A stretch of 64,000 nucleotides of DNA, taken from assembly GCF_011009015.1 (NCBI RefSeq), contig NZ_CP048878.1, forward strand, positions 3,316,354 through 3,380,353. Direction: 5' to 3'. The first letter of the stretch is position 1. Each line of letters opens with the position of its first letter. Made by a program: the position numbers and the translations under genes. This document shows, piece by piece, positions 63,793 to 64,000 of this stretch. Source of the stretch: Spartinivicinus ruber (GTDB lineage: Bacteria > Pseudomonadota > Gammaproteobacteria > Pseudomonadales > Zooshikellaceae). The notes under the pieces were generated by a model, which saw only the letters and a list, made by a program, of their open reading frames with translations, did no database searches and was not told where the DNA came from.

Positions 63793-64000
63793 GGCATTAC
63801 TGCATTTATCAACGCCTGTAACTGCTGAGTCAGTTTTCCAACTGGCCAATTCCAGTGCCGGTAACCAGTTACCGGCCAAACCCCTATTACACTATTACAG
63901 ACAAATACTTCTTTGGCCCTAGCAAGTGCTGCAACTTTATACTCACCTGGTTTAACTGTTAAACCAAGCTGTGCTGCTTGCTCCAACACAAACTGACGAC
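63765..64000 (-). CDS. pabC: Aminodeoxychorismate lyase, C-terminal fragment (runs off right edge)
   Basis: The last about 78 residues of PabC, which makes 4-aminobenzoate for folate. RQFVLEQAAQLGLTVKPGEY, ALARAKEVFVCNSVIGVWPV and the terminal WPVGKLTQQLQALI match the family's end, where substrate and PLP contacts (CNSVIGVWPV) are made. The frame is open to the window edge, so the N-terminal two thirds, including the PLP lysine, are outside. Position before mltG is standard. Confidence 0.88.
   Translation of the reverse strand, partial: RQFVLEQAAQLGLTVKPGEYKVAALARAKEVFVCNSVIGVWPVTGYRHWNWPVGKLTQQLQALINAVMPCERLFSEH

Overview
The window looks like chromosome of a marine-type gammaproteobacterium. 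Base composition is moderately AT-rich. The right edge has the usual gammaproteobacterial order pabC-mltG-tmk-holB-pilZ, followed by tatD. The mix of a leucine (liu) pathway, carnitine use and large secreted lipoproteins fits Oceanospirillales-like relatives (Zooshikella, Spartinivicinus or Hahella type). That assignment is an inference from gene content only. I saw no rRNA, tRNA, CRISPR array, transposase or integrase.

Region 1 (about 1-20,002, all on the minus strand) is one long operon for an extracellular contractile injection system (eCIS, phage-tail-like). Reading in the direction of transcription: DUF4255 cap, an unrecognised 307-residue protein, one sheath, two tubes, a DUF5908-like small protein, LysM hub, VgrG-like spike, PAAR tip, gp25-like wedge, a very large baseplate J protein, a fibre/receptor-like protein, a second baseplate protein, and a giant tape-measure protein that runs off the left edge. 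The cap-first order, single sheath and paired tubes resemble the MAC/AlgoCIS/T6SSiv-like lineage more than the Photorhabdus PVC layout. The AAA+ ATPase and any cargo would lie outside the window.

Region 2 (20.2-36.2 kb) is small-molecule catabolism. A hydroxyproline pair (FAD-dependent D-amino-acid oxidoreductase and 4-hydroxyproline 2-epimerase) brackets a sensor kinase whose receiver domain looks truncated. A carnitine block follows: regulator CdhR, beta-keto-acid cleavage enzyme, carnitine dehydrogenase and a betaine/carnitine ABC transporter. Next to it, divergently, is an ADP-forming acyl-CoA synthetase that could process the betainyl-CoA product. A D-cysteine desulfhydrase-like enzyme with a divergent LysR regulator closes the region.

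Region 3 (36.2-50.3 kb) is mixed: a 37-residue lysine-rich peptide, two copies of a structured intergenic repeat flanking a GST/membrane-protein pair, a DUF924 protein, a 1,251-residue two-module lipoprotein, a STAS protein, a stand-alone periplasmic binding protein, a likely Tus-type replication-terminator protein, TetR, GNAT, exonuclease III and a LysR regulator.

Region 4 (50.4-59.6 kb) is a complete leucine/isovalerate operon: liuR, liuA, liuB, liuC, liuD, liuE and acetoacetyl-CoA synthetase. It is headed by a clear palindromic LiuR-type operator, and related repeat sequences lie in its leader and just after its end. Region 5 (59.7-64 kb, minus strand) is housekeeping: tatD, pilZ, holB, tmk, mltG and the end of pabC.
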